Shown: in pieces, positions 45,604 to 56,346 of the stretch
Layout: every line of letters starts with the position of its first letter
Numbering within the stretch: the first letter of the stretch is position 1
Assembly: GCA_018902385.1 (NCBI GenBank)
Contig: JABSSW010000016.1
Coordinates: forward strand, 496,001 to 560,000
Direction: 5' to 3'
Length of the DNA: 64,000 nt
Origin: Physcia stellaris
Lineage: Eukaryota; Ascomycota; Lecanoromycetes; Caliciales; Physciaceae
Notes under the pieces: model-generated
Told to the model about the DNA's origin: nothing
The model's database searches: none
What the model saw: the letters and a program-made list of their open reading frames with translations, nothing else
Position numbers and translations under genes: made by a program

Positions 45604-47318
45604 TCATCCCTTTATCAGTAGGCTCGTTCCTCCCATTTCTTCCGGCTGGCCCAACCCCATAACCTCTAGCAAGGTTGGCGCAACATCTCCCAAGACGCCA
45701 TCCTGCTTCTTCAGACTCCAACCCTCGGGGGCGTTTGCCATGATAAATGGCACTTTGTTGGTGGTATGCGACGTCTTTGGTTTTCCTTCTTCGTTCAGCA
45801 TTTCTTCCGCATTTCTGTTCCTCGTTAGTCTGTCTCCGCAGTGCAAGCTTTTTCCAGCAACGTACCCATGATCCGCTGTAATGAAGAGAACAAATCCTTC
45901 CTTCTTGCAAGTCTCAAATACTTGCCCAATGGCTTTGTCCGTTGCAGCAACACCTTGGATGGCAGCTTCATACACACCCGTGTGGCCAACCATATCCGGC
46001 GGTGCAAAGTTGTTCATCAGGAACTCATGGTTACCTTCTTTTATTCTCTCACATAACTTGTCGGCGACGCCGGCCGCGCTCATCTTTGGATCTAGGTCGT
46101 AGGTCGCGACCTTTGGTGAAGGTACCATATCTCTGTCCTCTCCCGTGAATTGCTTCTCAACTCCACCGTTGAAGAAGAATGTCACATGGGCATACTTTTC
46201 CGTTTCAGCGACATGGCACTGCTTGACACCCTTTTTGCCAAGGTACTCGGCCAACACATTACCCATATGCTGTGGTTTAAAGGCGATAGGGAATGGATAG
46301 TCGGTCTTGTACTGCGTCATTGTCGTTATAGCGATGTTCTTGGGATACGGGAAATCAGGTTTTGGGCTGCGGTCAATGTCGCCGAGGAGTTGAGTCACTT
46401 CTCGGACTCGATCAGAACGGTAGTTGAAAAAGAAAAGCGTGTCGTTGTCTAGCAGTTGGTCAACGATCATTTCTTCAGTCAATCTTCATCCTTCACTTAC
46501 CTTGTACTCGAGCCTCTTTGCCACCAACAATAATTGGCTTCAGGAACTCGTCATTCTCTCCTTTCGAATATCTCTCCTTAACAGTCGCCACTGGGTCTGT
46601 GCTTTCCTCCCCTTCTCCTGTTACGACACCCTTCATCCCAATTTCCACTCGATCCCATCTCTTATCACGATCCATGATATAATACCGTCCAACCACCGTG
46701 GCAATCTCACCAATCCCTATCTCCTTGAGTTTGCCTAAGAGATCCTCCATATACCCAGCACCAGACTTGGGGTCCGTATCGCGACCATCACCAAAAAAAT
46801 GGATAAAAACTTTCGGGACTTCCAACTCCTTCGCAACCTTCAACAGCCCAATCAGATGGTTGATGTGCGAATGGACACCACCGTCCGAGATCAACCCAAG
46901 CAGATGCAATCTGCCGTTCCCCTCTATCGCCCGCTTGAAGCAATCCGTAAGCGTCTTCACTTTGTTGAGCTCGCCCTTCTTCAACGTCTGATCTATCCGG
47001 ACAACATCCTGCCATACCACCCGTCCAGCGCCGATGTTCAGATGACCGACTTCACTATTCCCCATCAGGCCTTCTGGAAGGCCGACGGCTAACGATGAGG
47101 CCTCGAGCTCGGTATAACCTTGTGCTGTTTTGGAGTCTGGAGAGGAAAATGCATCCATGACGGGGGTTTCGGCGGCAGCGATTGCGTCGCCATCTTTGGG
47201 GGAGGATTCGCTGGGAATTCCCCAGCCATCGATAACAACTGGCCAATACGTTAGCAATAAGTAGGGAAGGGAATTGGGCTTGTGTACTCAGTACGGCTTT
47301 TTGATCTACTTTGACCAT
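45604..47318 (-). CDS. 2,3-bisphosphoglycerate-independent phosphoglycerate mutase
   Basis: Exons 47318-47288, 47238-46501 and 46448-45604; 537 residues. Glycolytic and gluconeogenic interconversion of 3- and 2-phosphoglycerate; manganese-dependent enzyme of the alkaline-phosphatase superfamily. The first splice gives AVLIVIDGWG, the metal-binding N-terminus. LMGNSEVGHLNIGAGR carries the catalytic Ser. FFGDGRDTDPKSG and FFFNYRSDRVRE are substrate-binding blocks. FITADHG supplies C-terminal metal ligands. The 52-bp second intron restores RVQDNDTLFFFN. The frame is open to 47324, but that codon is TTG, so ATG 47318 is the start. Filamentous ascomycetes typically have this form. Confidence 0.94.
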
Positions 47319-47655
47319 CTTCAATACCTGACCGTGTCTTCAAGCTGATCTTTCCGATGCTTTCAGAGTAATTGAGCACGGGACCAGGTTAATCCGGTAG
47401 TCAGAAGTATAAATCGAATGTCAATGGCAGTGATTACAATCCGTGATAAGCACCGTATCGTCAACAAAACGAATTCTGCCAATGGTGGGGCTTGGAGGGG
47501 CGCTTGGCAACGTCACTTTCAGGGTCCATTCCCAACTCCTTGTCCCGAATCCCAAAGCGAATCGCGTCCGACCCTAGAAAACCTCTCTCAACTTTACCAG
47601 TACCCCAAACATACCTCAAACATACCCAAACAATCACCACCAACCCGCTCCCAAA
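47319..47655. other. Intergenic region, divergent promoter
   Basis: About 340 bp between the iPGM start and the likely start of the Med9-like gene. The frame open from 47418 contains no domain before 47705. Confidence 0.4.
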
Positions 47656-48097
47656 ATGCCCTCCGCATCCCCACCCACACCCACACCCCCAATCCCCCTC
47701 CCACCCCCTCAACATTCGACATCCTCCCCCCGCTCCACACGCTCCTCACGCGCCTCCTCCTCCCCCGCACCCAACCAGCACCCCGACCGCAGGCTCCCCC
47801 CTCTCTTCCTCCCAGTCCCAAAACCCCCTCCCCCTTTCTCAAACCCAACAAACGAACCCCACCGCGCCCCTCACGCCCAAAACCATCGGCTCCGCTTCCT
47901 CAGCCGTAAAAATCAAGATCCAGAAGGCGCGGGTCGCGGTGCAGGGTCTGCCGGACGGGGAGCGCACGGTTGAGGAGCAGGAGGTTGAGATCGGCGAGCT
48001 GGAGGAGGAGGTTAGGCGCTTGAGGGGGGTGTTGGCGGCGTTGGGAGCGGAGGGGGAGGTGGGGGTTGGGGAGCTGGGGGAGGTGAGGATGTTGTGA
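47656..48097 (+). CDS. Mediator subunit 9 (Med9)-like, reading frame broken or unresolved
   Basis: Three plus-strand frames share one apparent gene. A start MPSASPPTPTPPIPLP at ATG 47656 (good context, CAAAATGCC) is in one frame. TFDILPPLHTLLTRLLLP (47712-47765) is in a second. VKIKIQKARVAVQGLPDGER through VRRLRGVLAALG (about 47906-48045, stop 48097) is in the third. FD.LPPL..LL followed by a helical K.KI.KAR.AV..LPD..R.VEEQE.EI..LE is the layout of fungal Med9, which bridges the Mediator middle module. No convincing GT-AG intron links the frames, and both jumps fall in C-rich runs, so homopolymer sequence errors are as likely as true decay or odd introns. Confidence 0.5.
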
Positions 48098-48595
48098 TAT
48101 GAAACGGAATGAAACGAAGGATGCGAGATGTGAGATATGAGATGCCCTGGGGGTTTTCCGAGGACGGAGGGATCTGGTTGTGTTATGCATCCATGGCTTT
48201 CGATCGACGGTAACTCCAGCTCGACGAAGTTAGGGGAGATGAGGGCTTGAGAGAACGATAGGTGCTGAGAGAATAGTTACCGTGATAGGTGCTGGTGCGA
48301 ATGTTTGGAAAAGCAAAATCTCAAAAGGCAAGGACGAATAAAGGCGATGTCACGGTTGCAAAGCCAAGTCATGGAACGGATGAGTTGGTAAACGAATGTC
48401 AGTAGGAAACAGAGTACTCTAGTTATTCCATAACATCCGGCGCTATGCAATGCGTTGAAGCAGCAGCAGGGATATCTATGCAAAAAGTCGCTATGGAGAC
48501 CAAGATCAAAACGCCAGATTCTACCGCCCTTGGGTATATGTGTGGAACATACACCATATCGTCATACAGTCCGAGTCTCCGTTATAATCATAAAT
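48098..48595. other. Intergenic region between convergent genes
   Basis: About 500 bp; only short frames on either strand. No gene seen. Confidence 0.5.
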
Positions 48596-50225
48596 CTAAA
48601 CCGGCAGCGGGAAAGTTCCTGCCCATTCGGCAATCTCTTTCTTGAGGGAGTTGATCTTGTCGACTTTACCGCTGGCGACCATGGCCTTGAAGTCTTTCAG
48701 TTTGTTGTCTGGCTTTGGCAAGCCTGCTTGGATTTCCTTGCAGAGGTCGATGCAAGTAACGATGTAACCAGCTATCCTCTCAAAGTCCTGCTCACCCATG
48801 CCGCGAGTGCTCATGGCTGGCGCACCAATCCGTATGCCACATGGCGTCAACGCAGACTTATCCCCTGGTATCGCGTTCTTATTGCAAGCAATGTTGACTT
48901 GCTCCAAGACCGCTTCCACTCTGGCGCCGTCGAGAGAGTGTGCCCGCAGGTCCAAGAGGACCATGTGGGAGTCTGTTCCGTCAGCAACCAACCTATAGCC
49001 GCGGCGCTTGAATTCATGCTCGAGAGCTTTGGCGTTCTTGATCACCTGCTCTTGATATTGCTTGAATTCAGGCGAAGCCGCTTGTTTCAGGGCAACGGCA
49101 AGAGCGGTGATTGTGTGGTTGTGGGGTCCGCCCTGATGACCTGGGAAGACCGAGAAGTTGATTGGTCCCTCCAAGTCATACAAAACCTCCTTTCCGGTTT
49201 TGGCGTCGCTTCTCCGAACGCCCTTTCGATAGAAGATCATTGCTCCTCTAGGTCCACGCAGACTCTTGTGTGTTGTGGTGGTAACAATGTCGGCATGCTC
49301 GAAGGGTGATGGGATTACGCCTGCGGATATGAGTCCGGAGATGTGAGCCATATCAACAACAAGGTATGCACCGCAAAGATCAGCGATCTCACGCATGCGT
49401 CCGTAATCGATTAGACGACAGTAGGCGGAGGTACCGGCCACAAGAACCTTAGGTCGATACATGAGGGCATTGTGTTCGAGGGCTTCGTAGTCTATCAAGC
49501 CCGTCTCGAGGTTGACTCGGTAGGGGAATGTCTCAAAATATGTGGAGACGGCGGAGATCCTAGACACGAGTATTAGACATGTAAATTCGTATCAAAAGCT
49601 ACAGATTTACTTCTTCTGGGGCGTTTGATATCCATGGCTCAAATGACCTTCAACTTTGCGTTAGTGACATTTCCCATCAGGAGATTTATAGTAATTACCT
49701 CCATGAGGCAAATCCAGACCCATCAAGCGATCGTGCGGTCTCATGATTGCTTGGTAGACCTGTAGATTGGCCGGGCTGCCGCTGAGAGTTTGCACATTGA
49801 CACCCCATTTCTGAGCATCCAAATGAAACGCTTCCAGCGCTCTAGCTTGGCATGTCAATTCGATTTGGTCTATGAATTCGTTGCCACCGTAATATCGTGC
49901 TCCTGGATAGCCTTCAGAGTACTTGTTGGACATAGGCGAACCGAGTGCATCAAAGACGGCGCGAGAGGTAAAGTTTTCGGATGCGATGAGGACGATTGAT
50001 TCACGTTGGCGTTGAATTTCTTTTTTCTAGTGGACTGAGTGAGCAGCAAGTCACTCTATCGAATTGGGAGGGCCAACCATAATTTCAGCAATATCAGAGT
50101 CTGTGTCCACCAAAGATTTGTGCATCAACTGGCAAACGGTCAGCGGTCTACATATTTTCCCGTTGCCACCACATATTTCGAAGACTCACATCCTTGTGGG
50201 ACTCTGGCAATGCGTAAGAACCCAT
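48596..50225 (-). CDS. Serine hydroxymethyltransferase, probably cytosolic
   Basis: Five exons: 50225-50190, 50128-50078, 50026-49699, 49647-49611, 49559-48596; 471 residues. PLP enzyme converting serine and tetrahydrofolate to glycine and methylene-THF. Seen: [20 protein letters not shown] near the N-terminus, [33 protein letters not shown], and [20 protein letters not shown] with the PLP-binding Lys. The 36-, 51- and 37-bp exons are supported by exact phase agreement and family blocks. No presequence is visible after [12 protein letters not shown], arguing for the cytosolic isoform. Confidence 0.93.
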
Positions 50226-50796
50226 TGTGTAAGACTGCAAGACGAAGTAGATCTGAGATAACGCTTCTGTGATATGTAAGTTGCCTTTGTGTTTTTATTG
50301 TGAATGACCCAGGAGTCAATGACGGTGTACAAGAAGAAAATCGAGGTCGGACCCAAGTGATCTTGCAGGATGGTGCACTGGCAAGATAGAAAATTTGCAG
50401 GGATGCTGCGGACTTAAATAACTTCTGGAACCCTAAGCTATCGATACTTTAGGGTTCACCGCTATCGATTACCCAGGGGACCTGCAAGCGAGACCTCATC
50501 GTACTTAACATTGCTCTGACTTTCCATGTTGACTGTCTCGAAACCCAATTGACTCGACGGGCAAGAGAAAGTACGACCGTTCACAAATTTCCACAAAAGA
50601 AAATAGCCGGGCTTCATGTCCTGCAGTCGCGTCTTGCTTCAAGTACGGTTGCTGGGAAACTAATCGGAAAAGCGCGTCAGCAAGACCGCGAAGTCTGTGA
50701 ATTCACGAGACATTACCTAGTGTGCCTACAAAGAATGCGCAAGATTCAATCCTACACCTCATAAGAACTAGGTTCGCTTGAGCTACCCTCTCAGAT
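50226..50796. promoter_or_regulatory. Divergent promoter of SHMT and the ApsB-like gene
   Basis: About 570 bp. A short direct repeat around 50437-50470 (CTATCGAT...TTAGGGTTCACCGCTATCGAT) is visible. A plus frame at 50549-50764 ends before the ApsB-like start and is not supported as a gene. Confidence 0.4.
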
Positions 50797-53700
50797 ATGG
50801 CGGCCCCGATGGACGTGCCCATCAGACCAAAAGGCTCTCGGCAGGCTTCCCGCGTTCCTGGAGGCTTTGATGATACGGACGACGACTTCCCTCAACCCGA
50901 TGTGGAGAACAGCCAAGGAAATTCAAAGGCAGATCAGGCGAAAATCAGTACTGTTGACCAAGACAATAGCATCATAACGGCATCAAGCGAGACCGGTGGC
51001 ATTGCCTTGCCCGAAGGAGATAGTACACTTGAAGAAACAGAGATTCGGCAGCGTCTAATGGACGAAGACTCCACCTTTCTGCCGCCACTGTCCCCGTTCA
51101 CCGGAACTGGTCGCTACGACACATTGACGTCTGGATCTTTCCGGTCCAGCCCAGCCACCGTGAATGAGGCAGGTCAACAGGATGGACATTCGCCTGAGAC
51201 CAATACCCAGGGACAATCATCGCAGCAGTCTGTGCCACAGGCTTCAGGTGAAGAACATACTCCAGCATCGCCAGATACACCGCCCGGAATGTACCAAACA
51301 CCTGCGCCTGGGCGTGAAGAGTCACCGCCAGAGTCAATGTCGTCCTCGCCCACCGTTCAAGCCGCCGCAAGAAGGCCATCTCGAATTACGTCAACGATCT
51401 CTCCGGGCGGTTATAAGACTGCAAGTGGTGACAGCCACTCTACAACCCAATGCGAAGCAGCGACAACGGAAGATGAGGAAACCCCGCACAAGCCCCGATC
51501 TCGACAATCATCGGTTTCACAAGATACCGAAACGCCAACTCCAAAGCAAATGGCAGTAGACGATCCAGATGGAGGCATGGTTGGTGACACCGAGAGTCCT
51601 GATTTCAACTCAATGCGATCCCGTAAACGGCCTAAATTCTTCAACAGTCGAGTCGCCACACAAACATCATCCTACTCCACATATACAACAACATCAACGC
51701 AAGGTGACAGCGACGTGACCGTAGGAGCAGACTATGCCCTGCAAACTGGGGGAGCAGCTCCTTTTGCTAGCTCGCTGAGTAGTAGGCCTCGTATGGATTA
51801 TTCTCGGACCATCAGTCTTGGAAGCATGGCGTCTGGCGTATCCGGACTCAGTGAGGAGATGCACACCGCAAACCGGGATGAGTTGGATGAAGGGATGCAG
51901 ACTCTGAGCGAAGGGGGGCCTTCTACGATAAGAGGGCAAGACTCATGGACGCCCACCACGCCTAGAGTCGTGAGTAATTCGACTGAGATACCGACTGACA
52001 CTGCCCTAGCGCAGCGCATCAAGGACATTGAGGTTCCGGCGACAGCAGCTCGAGAGTATAGAAACCGACACAGACCTCCATCGCCGAATAAGCGGCTAGG
52101 AGCCTCGACTGCATCGAACAATCGTAATGGTAGAAATCTGACTCTTAAGGAGCAAAGTGGCACAATTGACCGATTAACCAAAGAAAATTGGGATTTAAAG
52201 ATGAAAATCACTTTCCTAGACGACTCTCTGAACAAAAGGTCACCTGAAGGTACTGCGAGCCTTATCAATGAGAATGCGGGTTTGAAGGCTTTCAAACTCA
52301 CAGCTACACAAGAGATCCGGGACCTGAAGCGTTCAATCAGAAATCTCGAACGAACATTGAAAAGCAAAGAGAGTGAGCTTGACGAAGTCCTTCGAAATGC
52401 TAGAAAGGAAACCGACGCAGGCTCAACAAGACAAGACACCCACGCTCTTGAGAGCGAGCTATCCTTTCTGAGAGATCGTGTAATAAGCTATGATGTCGAG
52501 ATTGAGAGAGCTCGGCATGAAACTGTCGAACAGAAGCGAGAGACGGACAAGTTGGTGAAGCTTTTAGATTATCGCCAAAACCATGGTGCCGATGCAGCGG
52601 TGCAGGAGGAAGTCGTGAGTACCCCAAGGGACTTACAAAATACTCTCTCTATTTTGCTAACTGTTCTCTAGAACATGTGGAAGGAACAAATCGACATTGA
52701 AATAGCCCGTCGGGAGCAGACAGATGAAGAGAACCAAAGACTCAAGGATCGAATTTGGCAGCTAGAGCATGGACACCGTATGTCGAACGGCTACCACCGA
52801 AATGAGCATTCTGAGAGGGCGCCAGACGATACCGGAGCCTCAGAAGTATCAAGTCGAACCATTTACGAGACAGTTGAGCAGCTCCAACATGATAACAACG
52901 GCTTGCGGCGTGAGGTCGCAGCACAGATGTCAATGCTCACATCTCGTAACCGTGAGAAGCAATTGTTAGATCAAGAGATTGAGGAATTGAAACTGGCAGC
53001 TCGTCGAGATAGTGCTCGCTCAGTCGCTGGTGACAGTACGCTTGAACGGCCACTCCCAAGATTCCACGGACGTCCCACTTCTCGTGCTAGTAACACGACG
53101 AGAGCAACGCAAATGAGCGATGCTGAGCGTGATACTTACGAAAATAAAAATGCCGAATTACGCGATATCAATGCCGCTCTCAAGATAGAGATTCAAGATG
53201 TCACCAAAGAACTTGATCGATGCGTAGGAGAGCTTGAGCAAATTGACACCTCGCAGCTTGATTACCAAAAGCTTCAGCAAAAGTATGACCGTGATATCGC
53301 CATGGCCACCCAGGACCTACAGGATTTACAAGCTGAGCGTGATGAGGCTCTTGGGCTTCAGGACGTCCTGGAGGACCAATATCAAAAGTTAGAAAGAAAG
53401 GCTCAAGACGAGTACGAACAGCTAGAAAGTATGGCTGGAGAAAAGATCACCTCTTTGACGCAAGAGCTGGACGAGCTTGACTTGGAACTCAAGAGCCGTG
53501 ACGATGCATTGAATGATCTGAGCAACCAGATGAGACACACCAGCGACAATCTTACCCATCTCGAAGAAGTCATGAAAGAGAAAGACCGAGAAATTGAGGA
53601 GTTGGCTGAAGAGAACCAGACAGCCCATGATGATTATCTGAAGCTTCAAACCGAACATCGAGAGCTTGTGACCAAGAGCGATCTCGCCCACGTTCAGAAT

Positions 53701-55253
53701 GAGTCTCACCACAAGGAGATTGCGTTCCTACGAGAAGAGCAAGACGGTGACAAGATCAAGATTGGCAACCTGCAAGCCGAACTAACAAGCCTAAGAGATC
53801 GAGCAAAGGAATTGGAGAATAGGCTAGCACAGGAAAAGCATCAACGGGAGGTGATTGATAGCAGAGAAAAACGTGAAGTGCAGAAAGTGATGGACGACTT
53901 AAATCGCGAGATCTCGGAAGGAAAGGCCGAATGTAGAGATGCCAAACAGGGCCTCCAGTCCCGCGAAGTAGAGGTCACCACCTTCAAGGAGCGTCTGCTG
54001 GAGCTGGAAAGCAACCTCAAAGAGGTGCTTGGTGCGCCTGATGGGACACGATCGAGCTTGCTGGCAGTATGTCTATCAAAGTTCTATCAGTGTTCACTAG
54101 CTAACCTCGATAGTCGATCACGAAGTTGCAGAAAGAGCTTGAGAGCAGAGCCACGGAATTAGACCTCACCAAGGATACGCTGTCGCAGAAGGAAAATCTT
54201 TTGCGCAATCGTGATGCTCTTCTTGAGAGCCATGGACTCGAGTCGAAGAAGCTCTCGGACCTCCTTGATCGCGAGCGTCAAGCTCGTCGTGCCGACAAAG
54301 CCCAACATGAGCAGTGGCAGAAGAGCCACCAGCACACTTCTCGTACTGTTACACAGAAGGATCAGCGCATCACTGAGCTTGAACATGACCGACAGGCAAT
54401 TAGGAAGAAAGTAATAACGCTGGAAACCAACTACAAAGATCAACTCCAGGAACGCAATCAGTTGCTGCTCAGTCTGTGGACAAGACTGGCACCCATGTGT
54501 GGCTCTGATTGGCAGCACCAGAACAATCTCGTGAATAATCACGTTCCAACCCTGGAGGTTGTATCCAGCCAACTCCCCGGCTTTAGCAAGAATCTCCTCG
54601 CAGCAACGAAGACTATCGAAGGCTTGATGATGGGCTTCAAAGGCCGGATCCGTGCCGTAGAAGGAGATCTCTGGAAGGAGTACCAGGAGTTGGAGACGAG
54701 GCTAGATGATCGAGTCAAAAGGATTGATAAGCTGGAAGCCACGGTACAGAGCAACCGCGTCAGTGGTACCTTCTCGGCCGCGCCAGAAATCGCCAAACTG
54801 CGTGGAGAAAATCGATTGCTGAAGTCGGAAATCGCGGCGTTGCAGAAGCTAGAAAGCCAGTCTCGGGCTCGATCGGGCCACTCATCCACCAAAGCCGGAG
54901 GTACGAATGGTGGGAACAACCTCGGGGCTCCTCCACCTAGTCTGTCGCGATCCTACACCTCATCGCACATCGAGACGCTTGAACGGGCAGGGCCCAACCG
55001 AACATCGTCGTCATCCACCATCGCAACCTTGGGCAACCTAATTCCAAGTGGGCAGCTGACCAGCCACCCTATCGAACCCAGCCAGCAACGCTGGATACAT
55101 CGGTTGAAAGAACTGGAGCGGCGACTGAAAGCGGAGCGGGAAGCGAGGTTACTGGACCGCACAGCAGCGAGAAAGAGACTGGAGGAAGGGATGGAGGTCA
55201 ATGAGATGCTCAAAAGCGAGCTGGAGAGGGAAAGAGGAAGGAAAGGGAGGTGA
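50797..55253 (+). CDS. ApsB/Mto1-like microtubule-organising-centre protein with CM1 motif
   Basis: Exons 50797-52614, 52672-54066 and 54114-55253; 1450 residues. The first 400 residues are Ser/Pro/Thr-rich and probably disordered. At about 447-520 lies a centrosomin motif 1 (CM1)-type block, LTLKEQSGTIDRLTKENWDL then KMKITFLDDSLNKR, which in Mto1/ApsB/Cnn proteins binds gamma-tubulin complexes. Coiled coil fills most of the rest (heptads rich in Leu, Glu, Lys). A conserved-looking globular patch LWTRLAPMCGSDWQHQNN is near 1190, and a final basic helix (WIHRLKELERRLKAEREARL) may target MTOCs. In Aspergillus, ApsB acts at septal and spindle-pole MTOCs and in nuclear positioning. The two short introns have clean donors and acceptors and keep phase 0. 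Confidence 0.82.
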
Positions 55254-56346
55254 GCGAGATGGGTGAGTGTAGGATAGTCGCTGTACGACACACTAGGTTG
55301 CATTAGGAGCCGGCGCTTTAAGGTAGGGTTGAAGGACGACGACAAGCCAAGTGCTCAGCAGGTACTTTTGAGGCCCCGAGTATACAGCAAGGTCGTATAC
55401 TTGATGGGGTTTGGAACATTTGAGATGGGTTTCCGGGTGTTGAGCGATATGCAGAGAGTGGACCAGCCCATAGGTAATGAGGCAGGTCTTGTTCCATATT
55501 GATTCGCTTTCAATTGCGATTGCCGTATAAAGTACCGTAGTGGTCATCAATCGGCGATTATCCGAGATGTCAAGGCAAAGCTCGTAGAAGAACTGAATGA
55601 CAGCGGTCTCGATATCTCCCGATAGCTCCTACCACTACCTTGCTACGATAGGGTCTGCAAAACAGTCGTGCTGTACCACATGAAAAATACATAGTATGAA
55701 TCGAGAATCGAGTCCTTATCTCTGCTTGAACCGGGATACTGTAGGAAGCGAAGATGGTGATGGAAAGATCGCAAATGAGGGGATCCTTCCAGTCGCGATC
55801 CCACAAGCTCAATCGCGGAGCCTTTCACCAAAGCGGAACGAGCTGGATCTCGATGGCTCGGACGACTTCCGGAAAGACAGTAAAGGCCCAAGTATCGGCC
55901 CGGGTAAGCGAGTGGCCTGACCAATCAGATCTCGTACCCGCCTCATCTCGGAGACCCTGATGACCCTGACGCCCGGCGGAATTATATCGGCGCGATGAGG
56001 CAGCCCTGCACGATCGAGGATCACTCGATCTTCGGAACATTCTGCTCCTCTGCCACTCCCAACTCCACCACCCAGCGATCGAAGAAGAATCACTGCAAAG
56101 TGCGAACATTGACGAATGGCCTGCCCTGTCATGCCCCCGAAATCGAAACCCAGGATGGCGGTTCTGCTGCATAACATCAGACGCTGCCACTTTTATGTCC
56201 ATCACCCTCTGAACCCCACGTTGCTGCTGCATCCCATTCTTTCCCTCCCAGGGTGAACTACCCGTGGCCATTTGCACCTCAGAAGCCCTCAATCGACTCG
56301 CCTCCCTGCGACCGCTTTCACGGTCACATCAGACGGACAATGATGG
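55254..56346. promoter_or_regulatory. Long upstream region of the frequency gene
   Basis: About 1.1 kb. Contains a cluster of GATC words, CGATCGAGGATCACTCGATC at 56011-56030 and GCGATCGAAG near 56075, plus GGATCTCGATGG near 55852. Neurospora frq is light-induced through White Collar elements built on paired GATC/CGAT half-sites, so these are candidates by resemblance only. Long minus frames here (55809-56292) show no domain. Confidence 0.4.

Noticed and set aside
47418-47909. Long frame starting at 47418 as the true Med9 start
   Set aside because: Its first 95 residues look like translated promoter; only the TFDILPPL block is family-like, and the better-context ATG is at 47656.
55809-56292. 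Two long minus frames upstream of frq
   Set aside because: Overlap each other in different frames and contain no domain; likely chance frames in balanced DNA.
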